Shown: positions 24,681-34,425, counted from the first letter of the stretch. The stretch is 44,060 nt of DNA from Dysgonamonadaceae bacterium (GCA_031267385.1 JAIRZF010000139.1:1-44060), one strand, 5' to 3'. Notes: generated by a model not told the origin, from the sequence alone. Made by a program: numbers and translations.

Positions 24681-25238
24681 TTACTTTATTTTTTTAGGAT
24701 TTTTATTGATGTAGTCTTTCCAGCTTTTATAATTGTCTTCTTTTACGGGGCTGTTATTTTGAAAAAAGTGGCAGAGGGCAGCCGCGAGTCCGTCTGTTGC
24801 ATCGAGTTGTGGCAACATCTGATCGTCTGAGATTTTGAGAAAACGCTGTAACATAGCAGCGACCTGTTCTTTGGATGCGCGGCCGTTTCCGGTAATCGAC
24901 ATTTTGATTTTCAGGGGGGCGTATTCGAAAATCGGTATGTCCCGCGACAGGGCGGCAGCCATAGCGACTCCTTGAGCGCGCCCCAGCTTAAGCATACTCT
25001 GGACATTTTTTCCGAAAAAAGGGGCTTCAATGGCGAGTTCATCGGGCAGGTATTCTTCGATGAGGCCAATGATGCGGTCAAATATTCTTCGCAGTCGCAG
25101 GTAATGGTCTTCATATTTATTCAATATGAGCACACCCATCGTCATGAGAGCGGGTTTGTTATCAATGACCTTGACTAAACCATAACCCATTATGTTTGTT
25201 CCGGGATCAATGCCGAGTATTATTTTTTCTTTTATCAT
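24681..25238 (-). CDS. ruvC: Holliday junction resolvase RuvC
   Basis: 185 residues. RuvC cuts four-way DNA junctions made in recombination, working with RuvAB. The RNase H-like fold starts with [14 protein letters not shown], and the four acidic catalytic residues are present: D11, E71 ([11 protein letters not shown]), D146 and D149 (QLDATDG). The DNA-binding segment NGRASKEQV is also typical. The length is normal with a short basic C-terminal tail. The gene points away from tRNA-Ala, and its 3' side faces the repeat-rich spacer. Confidence 0.97.
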   Translation of the reverse strand: MIKEKIILGIDPGTNIMGYGLVKVIDNKPALMTMGVLILNKYEDHYLRLRRIFDRIIGLIEEYLPDELAIEAPFFGKNVQSMLKLGRAQGVAMAAALSRDIPIFEYAPLKIKMSITGNGRASKEQVAAMLQRFLKISDDQMLPQLDATDGLAAALCHFFQNNSPVKEDNYKSWKDYINKNPKKIK

Positions 25239-25305
25239 TGAAATATAAAATAATTTTCACCTTATTTTGATTGCTATTCTATGTGAATATTTAATGAAAA
25301 TGTTT

Positions 25306-25313
25306 TATCTTTG
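25306..25313 (+). promoter_or_regulatory. -7 promoter box for tRNA-Ala
   Basis: TATCTTTG is an exact consensus match; the predicted start near 25320 is about 75 nt before the tRNA. No clear -33 TTTG is seen. Confidence 0.6.
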
Positions 25314-25320
25314 CACCGTT

Positions 25321-25342
25321 GATGCCGGAGGGCATCTGTTTT
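25321..25342 (+). other. Short hairpin with T-run in the tRNA-Ala leader
   Basis: GATGCC (25321-25326) pairs with GGCATC (25331-25336) around GGAG, followed by TGTTTTTT. It sits at the predicted 5' end of the transcript and looks like a small terminator or attenuator. Confidence 0.4.
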
Positions 25343-25393
25343 TTACAGGTTTCAAAGGTACGAATTAAATTGGAACTGCAACACTGTTTATTC

Positions 25394-25467
25394 GGGGCAT
25401 TAGCTCATCTGGCTAGAGCGTTAGACTGGCAGTCTAAAGGTGATCGGTTCGAGTCCGATATGCTCCA
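25394..25467 (+). tRNA. tRNA-Ala (anticodon GGC)
   Basis: The cloverleaf can be folded completely. The acceptor stem GGGGCAT pairs with ATGCTCC and contains the G3-U70 wobble that marks alanine tRNAs. The D-stem is GCTC/GAGC. The anticodon stem TTAGA/TCTAA encloses the loop CTGGCAG, giving anticodon GGC. The T-stem is ATCGG/CCGAT with loop TTCGAGT. The discriminator base is A at 25467 and the CCA end is not encoded. The next gene starts only 34 nt downstream. Confidence 0.96.
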
Positions 25468-25501
25468 CATCAAAAAACCCACCTGTCTTTTCCTTTTATT
25501 T

Positions 25502-28081
25502 ATGAAAAATACTCGCGAATCGGCTTGCCTTAGTTACATATGTATTGCTTTCTGTATATTCACTTGTTTCTCTGTGTTCACTGTTTCGGCTCAGGAGATA
25601 CAATACGGATTGAAATTCAACTCAAACAACTATGAGCCAGAAGCGCGTACGAGTTTGAACCTGAGCCCTGACGGGTATCTTTCCTTTCCTGAAGGGTTTT
25701 CCATGTCATTCGACGCTAAATTTCATTTCAAAGATGTACATATATATGGTTATGTGTTCCGAATTGTTGATGATGAAGAGAATAGCATAGATCTTGTAAT
25801 TGGGGACGCCAATCTTTCTTTTTCCATGCCTTCGGGCGGTATTGCCTCCAACAATACTCTGAGTGATGTAAATATAATTCCTGACCGGTGGGTGACGATC
25901 CGTATAAATGTAGATATTGAAAGGGAAGAGTTGGGGATAAGGATTGGGGATTATTATGTGGGGAAGTGGGATGTTGCTGGGCTGCGGGGATTTAAGAATG
26001 TGGAAATCGTGTTCGGGAAAATAAACGATCCGCGCAAACAGGTGATAGATGTTCCGGATATGACCGTTAAAAACCTGGAAATTGCCGATCTGTCGGGAAA
26101 ACCTCAATATTCATGGAAGCTTTCCATGCATGTATTGGACGGGGTTTATGATGATTTGAAACATCGTTTTGCGAAATGCGAAAATCCGAATTGGTTGTTG
26201 GATAATTATGGAACATGGAAAAAGGAAACGACATTCACCACCGGGAGAACTCCTTATTTATCATACGATTTTGACAGGAATATTGTTGCCGTGGCTGATC
26301 AACATGCTTTTTATACTTTTTCGGTGAGAGACAGTCGTTTGGAGAAGCAGGCTATAAATGAGGAACTATCCTACAATTTGACGGCGAATCAAATGATATA
26401 TAATCCATTGGATTCAAATTTCTATGCATATAATCTGATAAAAGAGAACGACGCCCGGGAATTTGTTCCTTTTGACTTGACGGAAAGCGGGTGGGGGCAT
26501 ACTACCGCACACAGGAACAGTACGGATTACAGGCATCACAACCGGTATTTTTCTCCTCAGCATGATCGCTTGTACCTGTTTGGAGGATATGGACATCTGA
26601 AGTATAAGGGAGGGGTCTTTATATACGATGTTGACAGTAAAATCTGGTCTAAAACGGCATTTAAAGGATATATCCCGGCTCCGCGGTATTTGGGTGGAAT
26701 GGGAAAAATGGATGATGATCATTTGTTGTTGTTTGGCGGTTACGGGAGTGAGACCGGCGACCAGTCGCTCCAGCCACAGTTTTATTATGATTGTTACATC
26801 GCCGATGTGAGAACAATGGAAGCGAAAAAGCTTTGGACATTGGATCATCCAGTTGAGAATTTTGTTGTTTCCAATTCGCTGGTTGTGGATACGGCCAATA
26901 ACTGTTTTTATGCATTGTGTTATCCTTCCATGAAATCCAATTCCCTGATTTCATTGTATAAGTTTTCTTTGGAAAAACCGGAGTACGAAATAATAGCCGA
27001 TCAGATGCCGATTAAGTTTAATGATGTGCTTTCGTACGTGGATCTGTTTTTTGATAAAGCCGAAAATAAACTGATCACTGCGACTTTTGCTCCCGACACG
27101 GCTACTGAAGCAAATGTATCCGTATACACAATATCGTTTCCTCCATTGAAAAAATCAGATATATATCAAACGGAAGGAAGAAGAAGCTTCCCGGTTTTTC
27201 CGCTGATCCTGCTGCTGCTCTTTTCCGCTCTTGTTTTAATCCTGCTCTTTATCGGAAAAAAGAAAAAACAGGCTGTACCCGGAGCGGTCGAAAATGAGAT
27301 AAGGGAAGATAATGATGTGGCTATGGCAGGAATAAATACGGTGAAGCAATTGCAAAAGCAGACTATAAATTTGTTTGGAGGGTTTCAGGTAGTCGATAAA
27401 CAGGAAAATGATATAACGGCAGAGTTCACGCCTTTATTAAAAAACCTGTTCCTGTTGATATTATTGAACACGATTAAAACCGGGAAAGGGGTTTCTTTCT
27501 TTAAATTGAAAGAGATATTCTGGTTCGACAAAAGCGAGGAGAGCGCCAATAACAGCCGGGGAGTTGCATTGAGTAAGATACGGCAAATAATGGGTAATGT
27601 AAGCAAAATCCGGTTTAATAAAAACGGTTCCTGTTGGAATGTCGAATTTGAGGAAGATATTTACTGTGATTATTATGAATCGCTTGTCCTGATAAAAAAG
27701 ATAAAGGAAAACAAGGGAACAACGATCAATGATATTAAAAGGCTTTTGGCAATCGTTATGGTGGGAGAACTTTTGCCTAATGTACAGTTTGAATGGGCAG
27801 ATGCTTTTAAATCTGATTTTTCCAATGAACTTGTCGACCTGATCTTATATCTTATCCGGCAAGATGCCGCCGCATTTTCCGATGATATTTACATTGATAT
27901 GGCAAATGCTCTGTTGGTTCATGATCCATTGAATGAGGATGCCTTGAAATTAAAATGCAAGGTGCTGGTCAAAATGGGTAAAAACGGCCTCGCCAAAAAT
28001 ACATTTACTACCTTTATTAAGGAATATGCTGTTCTGTTTGGGGCGGAATATAAGTATTCTTTCGAACAGATAGTTAATTGA
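25502..28081 (+). CDS. Transmembrane one-protein regulator: LamG/Kelch-like sensor, one helix, SARP-like cytoplasmic domain
   Basis: 859 residues from ATG 25502; the longer in-frame reading runs through the tRNA and is rejected. A signal peptide (to about residue 30) is followed by a LamG/concanavalin-like region (35-200, with SMSFDAKFHF and PDRWVTIRINV). A beta-propeller with two Kelch signatures comes next (RLYLFGGYG at 357-364, HLLLFGGYG at 407-415). One membrane helix spans 563-584 and is followed by KKKKQ, placing the rest in the cytoplasm. Residues 620-716 (INLFGGFQVVD..., FKLKEIFWFDKSEESANNSRGVALSKIRQIMG) look like the winged-helix half of SARP regulators. Residues 720-855 look like their TPR (BTAD) half (ANALLVHDPLNEDALKLKC). 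It lies just upstream of a SusC gene in the same direction, so it probably senses the glycan and switches on this locus. The domain reading is by eye. Confidence 0.75.
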   Translation: MKNTRESACLSYICIAFCIFTCFSVFTVSAQEIQYGLKFNSNNYEPEARTSLNLSPDGYLSFPEGFSMSFDAKFHFKDVHIYGYVFRIVDDEENSIDLVIGDANLSFSMPSGGIASNNTLSDVNIIPDRWVTIRINVDIEREELGIRIGDYYVGKWDVAGLRGFKNVEIVFGKINDPRKQVIDVPDMTVKNLEIADLSGKPQYSWKLSMHVLDGVYDDLKHRFAKCENPNWLLDNYGTWKKETTFTTGRTPYLSYDFDRNIVAVADQHAFYTFSVRDSRLEKQAINEELSYNLTANQMIYNPLDSNFYAYNLIKENDAREFVPFDLTESGWGHTTAHRNSTDYRHHNRYFSPQHDRLYLFGGYGHLKYKGGVFIYDVDSKIWSKTAFKGYIPAPRYLGGMGKMDDDHLLLFGGYGSETGDQSLQPQFYYDCYIADVRTMEAKKLWTLDHPVENFVVSNSLVVDTANNCFYALCYPSMKSNSLISLYKFSLEKPEYEIIADQMPIKFNDVLSYVDLFFDKAENKLITATFAPDTATEANVSVYTISFPPLKKSDIYQTEGRRSFPVFPLILLLLFSALVLILLFIGKKKKQAVPGAVENEIREDNDVAMAGINTVKQLQKQTINLFGGFQVVDKQENDITAEFTPLLKNLFLLILLNTIKTGKGVSFFKLKEIFWFDKSEESANNSRGVALSKIRQIMGNVSKIRFNKNGSCWNVEFEEDIYCDYYESLVLIKKIKENKGTTINDIKRLLAIVMVGELLPNVQFEWADAFKSDFSNELVDLILYLIRQDAAAFSDDIYIDMANALLVHDPLNEDALKLKCKVLVKMGKNGLAKNTFTTFIKEYAVLFGAEYKYSFEQIVN

Positions 28082-28111
28082 GATAAATGTTGGAGGGACT
28101 TTGGGACACTT

Positions 28112-28209
28112 ACATGCAACGTTTCTACTTTTTTTCTCTGAAACAAATATTTTTTTCCGAATTAACGATTAATTAATGCAAATGGTAATGGTTGCATGTG
28201 ATATTTGCA
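28112..28209 (+). promoter_or_regulatory. Candidate regulatory region with TGCA-centred inverted repeats upstream of SusC
   Basis: ACATGCAAC (28112-28120) has its exact complement at 28191-28199, and TGCAAAT (28177-28183) has its complement at 28203-28209. A -7-like box, GATATTTG (one mismatch), lies at 28200-28207. The region sits between the regulator stop and the SusC start and could carry operator sites for the regulator. Confidence 0.4.
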
Positions 28210-28242
28210 CCCACTATTATTCACATTAATATCATTTAATTT

Positions 28243-31200
28243 ATGAAAATCCATTTATTATTGAAAAAACCGGAGAAAAAAGGAAGCTTTTTTTCCCGGA
28301 AAAAGTCGGGTATCCGAATTTTGATGGTAATGATGCTTTGCTTTGGATCTATCTTCAGTAGCTATGCTCAAACCACAAGAAAAATTACCGGAAAAATATC
28401 AGATGAAGCAGGCGATGTTGTCATTGGCGCGACTATCACCGTCGGCAAAGGCTCTTCCGTCGGGACTACAACGGATGCGAACGGAATATTCTCTCTCGAT
28501 GTGCCGGCAGGTATTACTCAGTTATTCATTACTTGCATCGGATATGAACCTCAAACGGTTGATATTCAAAACCGTACTAATGTTGATGTTATTGTGAAAG
28601 AATCGCAACAACTTCTGGATGAAGTCGTGGTGGTTGGTTACGGTACACAAAAAAGGGCGACTATAACCGGTTCTGTTGTTGCTGTTGATAATAAAGAGAT
28701 CATCACAACCAAAAGTACGAATATACAAAACATGCTGACGGGTAAGTTGCCGGGCGTCCGGAACATACAGAAAACATCGGAGCCGGGACAGTTTACGAAT
28801 CAGTTTGATATCCGGGGACTGGGGAATCCGTTGTTGGTTGTCGACGGTGTTCCCCGTGGCGATTTACCGCGTATGGACCCGAATGATGTGGAGAGTATTT
28901 CTATCCTGAAAGATGCTTCGGCTGCTATCTATGGGGTACGTGCTGCAAACGGCGTGGTTTTGATAACGACAAAAAAGGGAGAAAAAGGGAAAACAAAGAT
29001 TGAGTATTCGGGATATTATGGGGTTCAGATTCCTGCAGAAATATTGCGTCCGCTCAAATCGTATGACCGGGCTATATTGGCCAATGAACTCAGGATGAGA
29101 ACGACAACCGACCCGCAAAAGGAGTATGGGCCGGATTATTTCGACCGGTTGGCCCGGGGGGAAATGCCCGATACCGATTGGTATGATGCGGTATTGAAAA
29201 ATACTTCTCCTCAACAACAGCACAATGTATCGTTCAGTGGCGGTTCCGAAAAGATTGATTATTATGTCAATTTAGGGTATACGGATCAGGGTAGTTTTTT
29301 CAAAACCAATTCGGCTAATTACAACCGTTACAACCTGAGAAGTAATTTGAACGCCCAAATTACCAAAGATCTGAAGGCGGGTATTAAACTGAATACGATC
29401 ATGGATGAAACGAACCGCCAGAATTTGAGCAGTTTTGAAATATTCAAACAGCTTTGGCGTTCCCGTCCGGGCGATCCGGTATATGCTAATGACACGGAGC
29501 CTTATTTCCACAGGCCTGAGGTTGAGTTTAATGTGGCGGCGACGATTCATCCTGAACTTACGGGATTTGTGAAGGATAAAAGGAATATGTTCCAGTCTAA
29601 TCTGCACCTGGATTATACTGTTCCTTTTGTGACGGGTTTGACGGCGCGTGTAATGTACAGTTATGACAGAACTTACAACGATAATACCAATTTCAGGAAG
29701 GAGTATAACGAATACCGCCATAATGCGGTGACGGATGAGTTTGAAATTGCTTCGACACGGAACAGCAAGACGGAATTGAGGCGGGTATTCAATACGAGCT
29801 ATTCCACACTGTGGAATGTCCAGTTGAATTATGATAATACGTTCAATAAAACACATCACGTGGGCGCTTTATTGTTGTATGAAGAAAGCTATAATCAGGG
29901 ATATGATTTCAGTGCGAAACGTTTTTTTGATATTCCTATTCCTTATCTTTTTGCGGGTAATTCCGAAAATCAGGAGGGAACCGGAGGCGGTTTGAATGAG
30001 AATGCATCCAAAGGATTGGTCGGTAGGGTAAATTATGATTATGCCGGGAAATACATTGCTGAGTTTTCGTTTCGTTATGACGGATCTTCCAAATTTCCCA
30101 AAGGCAAACAGTGGGGATTTTTCCCCAGCGTGTTGTTGGCTTACCGCATTTCGGAGGAGGCTTTTATTCAGAATAATCTCTCTTTTGTGCAGAACCTGAA
30201 ATTACGGGGTAGCTGGGGACGGCTTGGAGACGACGGCGCTTCTCAATTCCAGTTTATAGAGGGTTATGATTATCCGCAATCGTATCACAACAAGCAAAAT
30301 CTGGCGAGAGGTTCTGTATTCGGGAATACTTTTGTGAATGCTCTTGGTTTCCGTGCCGCGCCAAATCCGAATTTGACATGGTATACGGCGGATATGCTTA
30401 ATCTGGGTGTCGATGCTGATCTCTGGAGCGGACTGTTTGGTTTTTCCGTCGATCTTTTTCAACGGGATCGCGACGGATTGCTGGCGACTCCCGCCGTTGT
30501 GGTGCCCGCCACATTTGGTTCGAACATTTCACAGGCTAACCTGAATGCCGACCGTACTTCGGGATTTGAAGTGGAATTGAGGCATCGCAATAAAATAAAT
30601 GAGTTCAGATACAATGTGTCTGCTTCCGTGCAGATGACCCGGAGCATGTGGACAGAAAGGTTAATGCCGGAACGTTCCAACTCCTACGATTACTGGCGCA
30701 ATAATTATATAGACCGTTATAAGGATGTCTGGTTCGGAAAGGCTGCTAGTGGTAATTATAAATCTTATGACGATGTTGCCAATTCTATTTATGCTACTGC
30801 TAATTCCCTTCCGGGTGACCCGATTTATGAAGACTGGAACGGTGACGGCATCATTAACGACCGGGATCATTATCCTATTGCGACTACAACTAATTCTGAT
30901 AATAACGGCGGACTTCCGGGTACTAATCTTAATAATTCCCGGAATTATCCTCTCATGAATTTCAGCATGACTTGGGGAGGCCAATGGAAATGTATTGACT
31001 TCAATTTATTGTTTCAGGGCGCGTCCATGTCGTACATCGGGTATGGAGAACAATTGTTAAACCCGCTTTCATGGGATGGGAATGCATTGGATTTACTGTT
31101 TGACAGATGGCATCCTGCTGATCCGGACATCGATCCGTATGATCCGGCGGTTCAGTGGGTTTCGGGATATTATCCTTACGGAAGGGTGAGGGCTGAGGAA

Positions 31201-31449
31201 ACATCCGGCTTCAACTTGCAGGATGGTACTTATCTGCGTTTGAAAAGCGCTGAAATAGGTCTTACGGTTCCCAAAAACCGCACGTTTGACAGGATCGGGA
31301 TTAAGAATCTGCGGGTATATGTCAATGCTTATAACTTACTTACTCTCACAGGCGTGAAAGGACTTGATCCGGAAAAACCATCGGAAAGCTATGGTTATCT
31401 TTATCCTTTGAGCAGAACTTTTAATTTTGGAGGTTCAATCACTTTTTAA
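28243..31449 (+). CDS. SusC/RagA-family TonB-dependent transporter of the polysaccharide locus
   Basis: 1068 residues. A rather long basic N-terminus (KKPEKKGSFFSRKKSGIRIL) precedes the hydrophobic signal segment ending SSYAQ. Then come the carboxypeptidase-regulatory-like domain (KITGKISDEAGDVVIGATITV), the signature DEVVVVGYGTQKRATITGSV, the plug (ISILKDASAAIYGVRAANGV) and the barrel ending FNFGGSITF. It imports oligosaccharides across the outer membrane with the SusD encoded 32 nt downstream. No STN domain is present, so signalling is not of the FecA/anti-sigma kind. That fits control by the membrane regulator upstream. Confidence 0.96.
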   Translation: MKIHLLLKKPEKKGSFFSRKKSGIRILMVMMLCFGSIFSSYAQTTRKITGKISDEAGDVVIGATITVGKGSSVGTTTDANGIFSLDVPAGITQLFITCIGYEPQTVDIQNRTNVDVIVKESQQLLDEVVVVGYGTQKRATITGSVVAVDNKEIITTKSTNIQNMLTGKLPGVRNIQKTSEPGQFTNQFDIRGLGNPLLVVDGVPRGDLPRMDPNDVESISILKDASAAIYGVRAANGVVLITTKKGEKGKTKIEYSGYYGVQIPAEILRPLKSYDRAILANELRMRTTTDPQKEYGPDYFDRLARGEMPDTDWYDAVLKNTSPQQQHNVSFSGGSEKIDYYVNLGYTDQGSFFKTNSANYNRYNLRSNLNAQITKDLKAGIKLNTIMDETNRQNLSSFEIFKQLWRSRPGDPVYANDTEPYFHRPEVEFNVAATIHPELTGFVKDKRNMFQSNLHLDYTVPFVTGLTARVMYSYDRTYNDNTNFRKEYNEYRHNAVTDEFEIASTRNSKTELRRVFNTSYSTLWNVQLNYDNTFNKTHHVGALLLYEESYNQGYDFSAKRFFDIPIPYLFAGNSENQEGTGGGLNENASKGLVGRVNYDYAGKYIAEFSFRYDGSSKFPKGKQWGFFPSVLLAYRISEEAFIQNNLSFVQNLKLRGSWGRLGDDGASQFQFIEGYDYPQSYHNKQNLARGSVFGNTFVNALGFRAAPNPNLTWYTADMLNLGVDADLWSGLFGFSVDLFQRDRDGLLATPAVVVPATFGSNISQANLNADRTSGFEVELRHRNKINEFRYNVSASVQMTRSMWTERLMPERSNSYDYWRNNYIDRYKDVWFGKAASGNYKSYDDVANSIYATANSLPGDPIYEDWNGDGIINDRDHYPIATTTNSDNNGGLPGTNLNNSRNYPLMNFSMTWGGQWKCIDFNLLFQGASMSYIGYGEQLLNPLSWDGNALDLLFDRWHPADPDIDPYDPAVQWVSGYYPYGRVRAEETSGFNLQDGTYLRLKSAEIGLTVPKNRTFDRIGIKNLRVYVNAYNLLTLTGVKGLDPEKPSESYGYLYPLSRTFNFGGSITF

Positions 31450-31481
31450 GTTGAATCATTAATATACTAATAATAGAGCAT

Positions 31482-33626
31482 ATGAAAAAAATACATTTGA
31501 CAGCAGTTGCATTACTGTTTTCATTGAGTTGTTTAATATCCTGTGTGGATCTGGATATAACTCCCACATCAATCATTACTGAAAGGGATGTGTACAATGA
31601 GACTGGGATTAAGGCCTATATGGCGGGGATGTACAATCACTTGCCCATGGAGGATTTTAAGTACGATACGAATAGCGACGGCCAGGCCGGCGACGACCAG
31701 ATTGGCGGCGGATATAATGTCGGGAACGGCATCAGTGTCTGGAATTTCTGGAATTCTACCGGCGAAATGGTGAACCGGAACAATACCAATCTTCCACTTC
31801 ATCGGAGAGGTTATTGGAAGGGTGGATTTCAGGTAATCCGCCGGGTGAATACCCTGATTAATAATCTGCCGAATTACCCGGAACTGGAAGCGGAGTCTAA
31901 ATCATGGATTGGCGAGGCTAAGTTTATCAGGGCTTATATTTATTTTCAATTGGCAAAACGTTATGGCGGTTTGCCGAAAATTTTTGAGGCGCAGACGCTT
32001 GATCCCAGTGACGAGTCCACATTGTGGGTCCCTCGTGAAAGTCATGCCGGCACATACGATTTCATCCTGCAAGATCTGAATGAGGCTATTGAGAGTATGC
32101 CGGAAACAAGTGAGGCCGGTCGCGCCAACAAATATGTAGCAGCCGCTTTCAAGAGCCGCGTAGCTCTTTACGCGGGCACTACCGCGCGTTATGGTAGCAT
32201 GAAATTCCCTGATTGGGAAGTGGACGGGGTATTGCTTCAGGGTATACCGGAAAACAAAGCCAACGATTATTTTAAACAGGCATGGGACGCCGCCAAACTG
32301 GTAGCAGACGGTGGCCGGTATGAGCTTCACAGGGCGAATGGGGATAAAACGGAAAATTATGCTGAAGTATGGGAGAAATGTGATGCCAATAAGGAATCCA
32401 TCTGGTTACGCAAATACGATTTCAATATGGCGGTACATTCATTCAACTCCATAATGGCTCCTCCCCGGATGTGTACCGAAGGAGGCGACCGTTACAATCC
32501 TACTCTCGACTGGGTCGAATTATTCGATGGACTGCCGCTTGATGAGAAAGGAAACTTCAGCGCTTTTGACGAAAACGGCAATTATATTGTGTATGATAAC
32601 TGCCTGCAGTTGTGGGATAGTGCGGAACCACGGCTCAGAGCAAACATCCTGATTCCGGGAACCCTCTACAAAGGAGGAATGAAACTGGATTTGCGCGCCG
32701 GTATTATTAAGGAAGCATACGATCCCGCAACAGACAGATTCAAGAAGTTTACCGTCGATGACGGACGAGAAAGACAAGGTCTTAACTCCGGTTCGGTGTG
32801 GAACAAAACCGCTTATCCGGATGGCAATCCTTTCCGGAACAGGACTATTTTCGATTGGTCTACAGACCCGTCGGCCAACCAGACGGATCCGTATCTCCGT
32901 TCGGACGGGCAGAAAATTTTCAAGAACGGATTGGACGGACCAAGGGTAACCGGGACTACGAATACCTCCAATACAGTAACCGGATTTTTCGGACGCAAGC
33001 ATTTGAACATCACGCTTCCGAAAAGTGAAACGGTAAATCATACTTCTACTCAATCCTGGATCGAGATACGGTATGCAGAAGTGTTGCTCAACCGTGCTGA
33101 AGCTGCCATCGAATTGTCGCAGAGTGGCGAAGCTGCATACAATGGAACAAACCTGTTGCAGGATGCTTTCGACTGCATCAATAATATCCGCGACCGCGCC
33201 GGGGCAAACTTGTTGACCGGTACGTCCGAACTTTCTACCGAACCGGCTTATACCCGATGGACTAATCCGGGGCCAAAAGGACAAGGCGCATTTGTGGAAG
33301 CTCCCAACAGGGGGTTGCAGATCGTTCGCGTGGAAAGATACAAAGAACTGGCTTTTGAAAGCAAAATCTATTGGGATTTGCTCCGCTGGTTTACTTACGA
33401 CACACAAATCAGGAATTATTTCAGAAGAGGATTGTATCCGATTATGTACGCCAAAGGTGCTACTGTAGACGAAAACGGTATCCCCGACGGGAAATACATT
33501 TATGATGCTAAATCCGCCGACGAAGCCGCCGGACAGGTTACTTTCAGCGTTAATAATTATTATGAGGGTATTCCGACTGATGAGTTGAAGAATAATCCTT
33601 TGTTGCAAAAGAACAGGAATCAATAA
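31482..33626 (+). CDS. SusD/RagB-family glycan-binding lipoprotein (large form)
   Basis: 714 residues, longer than the common 500-600. Lipobox SLSCLISC (C21), then VDLDITPTSIITERDVY at the N-terminus, GEAKFIRAYIYFQLAKRYGGLP in the TPR part, and VERYKELAFESKIYWDLLRW near the end. The extra length comes from insertions in the second half (about 330-500). It forms the lid of the SusC transporter encoded upstream. The DUF3823 gene follows after 18 nt. Confidence 0.95.
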   Translation: MKKIHLTAVALLFSLSCLISCVDLDITPTSIITERDVYNETGIKAYMAGMYNHLPMEDFKYDTNSDGQAGDDQIGGGYNVGNGISVWNFWNSTGEMVNRNNTNLPLHRRGYWKGGFQVIRRVNTLINNLPNYPELEAESKSWIGEAKFIRAYIYFQLAKRYGGLPKIFEAQTLDPSDESTLWVPRESHAGTYDFILQDLNEAIESMPETSEAGRANKYVAAAFKSRVALYAGTTARYGSMKFPDWEVDGVLLQGIPENKANDYFKQAWDAAKLVADGGRYELHRANGDKTENYAEVWEKCDANKESIWLRKYDFNMAVHSFNSIMAPPRMCTEGGDRYNPTLDWVELFDGLPLDEKGNFSAFDENGNYIVYDNCLQLWDSAEPRLRANILIPGTLYKGGMKLDLRAGIIKEAYDPATDRFKKFTVDDGRERQGLNSGSVWNKTAYPDGNPFRNRTIFDWSTDPSANQTDPYLRSDGQKIFKNGLDGPRVTGTTNTSNTVTGFFGRKHLNITLPKSETVNHTSTQSWIEIRYAEVLLNRAEAAIELSQSGEAAYNGTNLLQDAFDCINNIRDRAGANLLTGTSELSTEPAYTRWTNPGPKGQGAFVEAPNRGLQIVRVERYKELAFESKIYWDLLRWFTYDTQIRNYFRRGLYPIMYAKGATVDENGIPDGKYIYDAKSADEAAGQVTFSVNNYYEGIPTDELKNNPLLQKNRNQ

Positions 33627-33644
33627 TTTAAAAGCAATAATAAC

Positions 33645-34415
33645 ATGAAAACAGTAAGTAAATATATAATCTTTCTTTTTTGCTGTGTACTGGCTGTATC
33701 CTGTGAAATAGATAATTATGACGGTCCGGACGCAACTATACAAGGGAATCTTTATGACCACAACGGACAGCCGTTACAGGTGATTCAGGGAGCGGGTTAC
33801 ATCCGGGCGAGAGAGATTAGCTGGGGAAAGGGCAATGAGAATGTCTTTGTCGGAAACCAGACACTGTACGTACAACAGGACGGCAGTTACCGGAATACCA
33901 AATGGTTTTCCGGAGAATACCGCATGTTGCCCTATGCCGGAAACTTTTTCCCGTATGACGACGAAAAATTGGACGCCGACGATGCCGGTGAACTGGTGAA
34001 AATATCCGGTACTGCTACGAAAGATTTTACGGTTACTCCTTATCTGACTATCGAATGGGTAAAGAAGCCGGCTACTACAGCCGACTATTATCTGGAGTGC
34101 TCTGTTCGTTTCAAAAGGAATCAGAAAGCCGGATACGAAATGCCCGACGTAAGGGAAGCCTGGTTGCGCGTATCCCGTTCAATTAATGGAGCTGCCGCCG
34201 ACGGGCAATATTTCAAGGTCAAAATGGATCTGACCAATGATATGGAAGGGCAGGAAATAACTTTCCGGACGGATATTCCATTGAAATATACCGGTATCGA
34301 CTATTGGATTCGTGTTCAGATGGATTGTAAAACGGCTGCCGGGAAACCGGAGACCAACTATCCGGGCATGGGACAGGCGAACTATACTACTATTGAAAAG
34401 ATACATGTAAATTAA
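33645..34415 (+). CDS. DUF3823-family lipoprotein of the polysaccharide locus
   Basis: 256 residues with a lipobox (CCVLAVSC, C20). The start of the mature part, EIDNYDGPDATIQGNLYDHNG, is the hallmark of DUF3823 proteins, which follow SusC and SusD in many Bacteroidota loci. The first domain looks like a carboxypeptidase-regulatory beta-sandwich (GTATKDFTVTPYLTIEWV), and the second is a further beta-domain. A surface glycan-binding role like SusE/SusF is likely but not shown. A strong hairpin follows before the enzyme genes. Confidence 0.88.
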   Translation: MKTVSKYIIFLFCCVLAVSCEIDNYDGPDATIQGNLYDHNGQPLQVIQGAGYIRAREISWGKGNENVFVGNQTLYVQQDGSYRNTKWFSGEYRMLPYAGNFFPYDDEKLDADDAGELVKISGTATKDFTVTPYLTIEWVKKPATTADYYLECSVRFKRNQKAGYEMPDVREAWLRVSRSINGAAADGQYFKVKMDLTNDMEGQEITFRTDIPLKYTGIDYWIRVQMDCKTAAGKPETNYPGMGQANYTTIEKIHVN

Positions 34416-34425
34416 TTTATAAGGC

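Noticed and set aside
25319-25501. N-terminal extension of the regulator
   Set aside because: The extension would translate through the complete tRNA-Ala gene. ATG 25502 gives a proper signal peptide.
32520-33761. 413-residue frame antisense to SusD
   Set aside because: It is a shadow of a clear SusD gene and has no recognisable motifs. The same applies to 3565-4440 (antisense to polA), 8551-9213 and 9799-10587 (antisense to the peptidases) and 20363-21283 (antisense to SusC).
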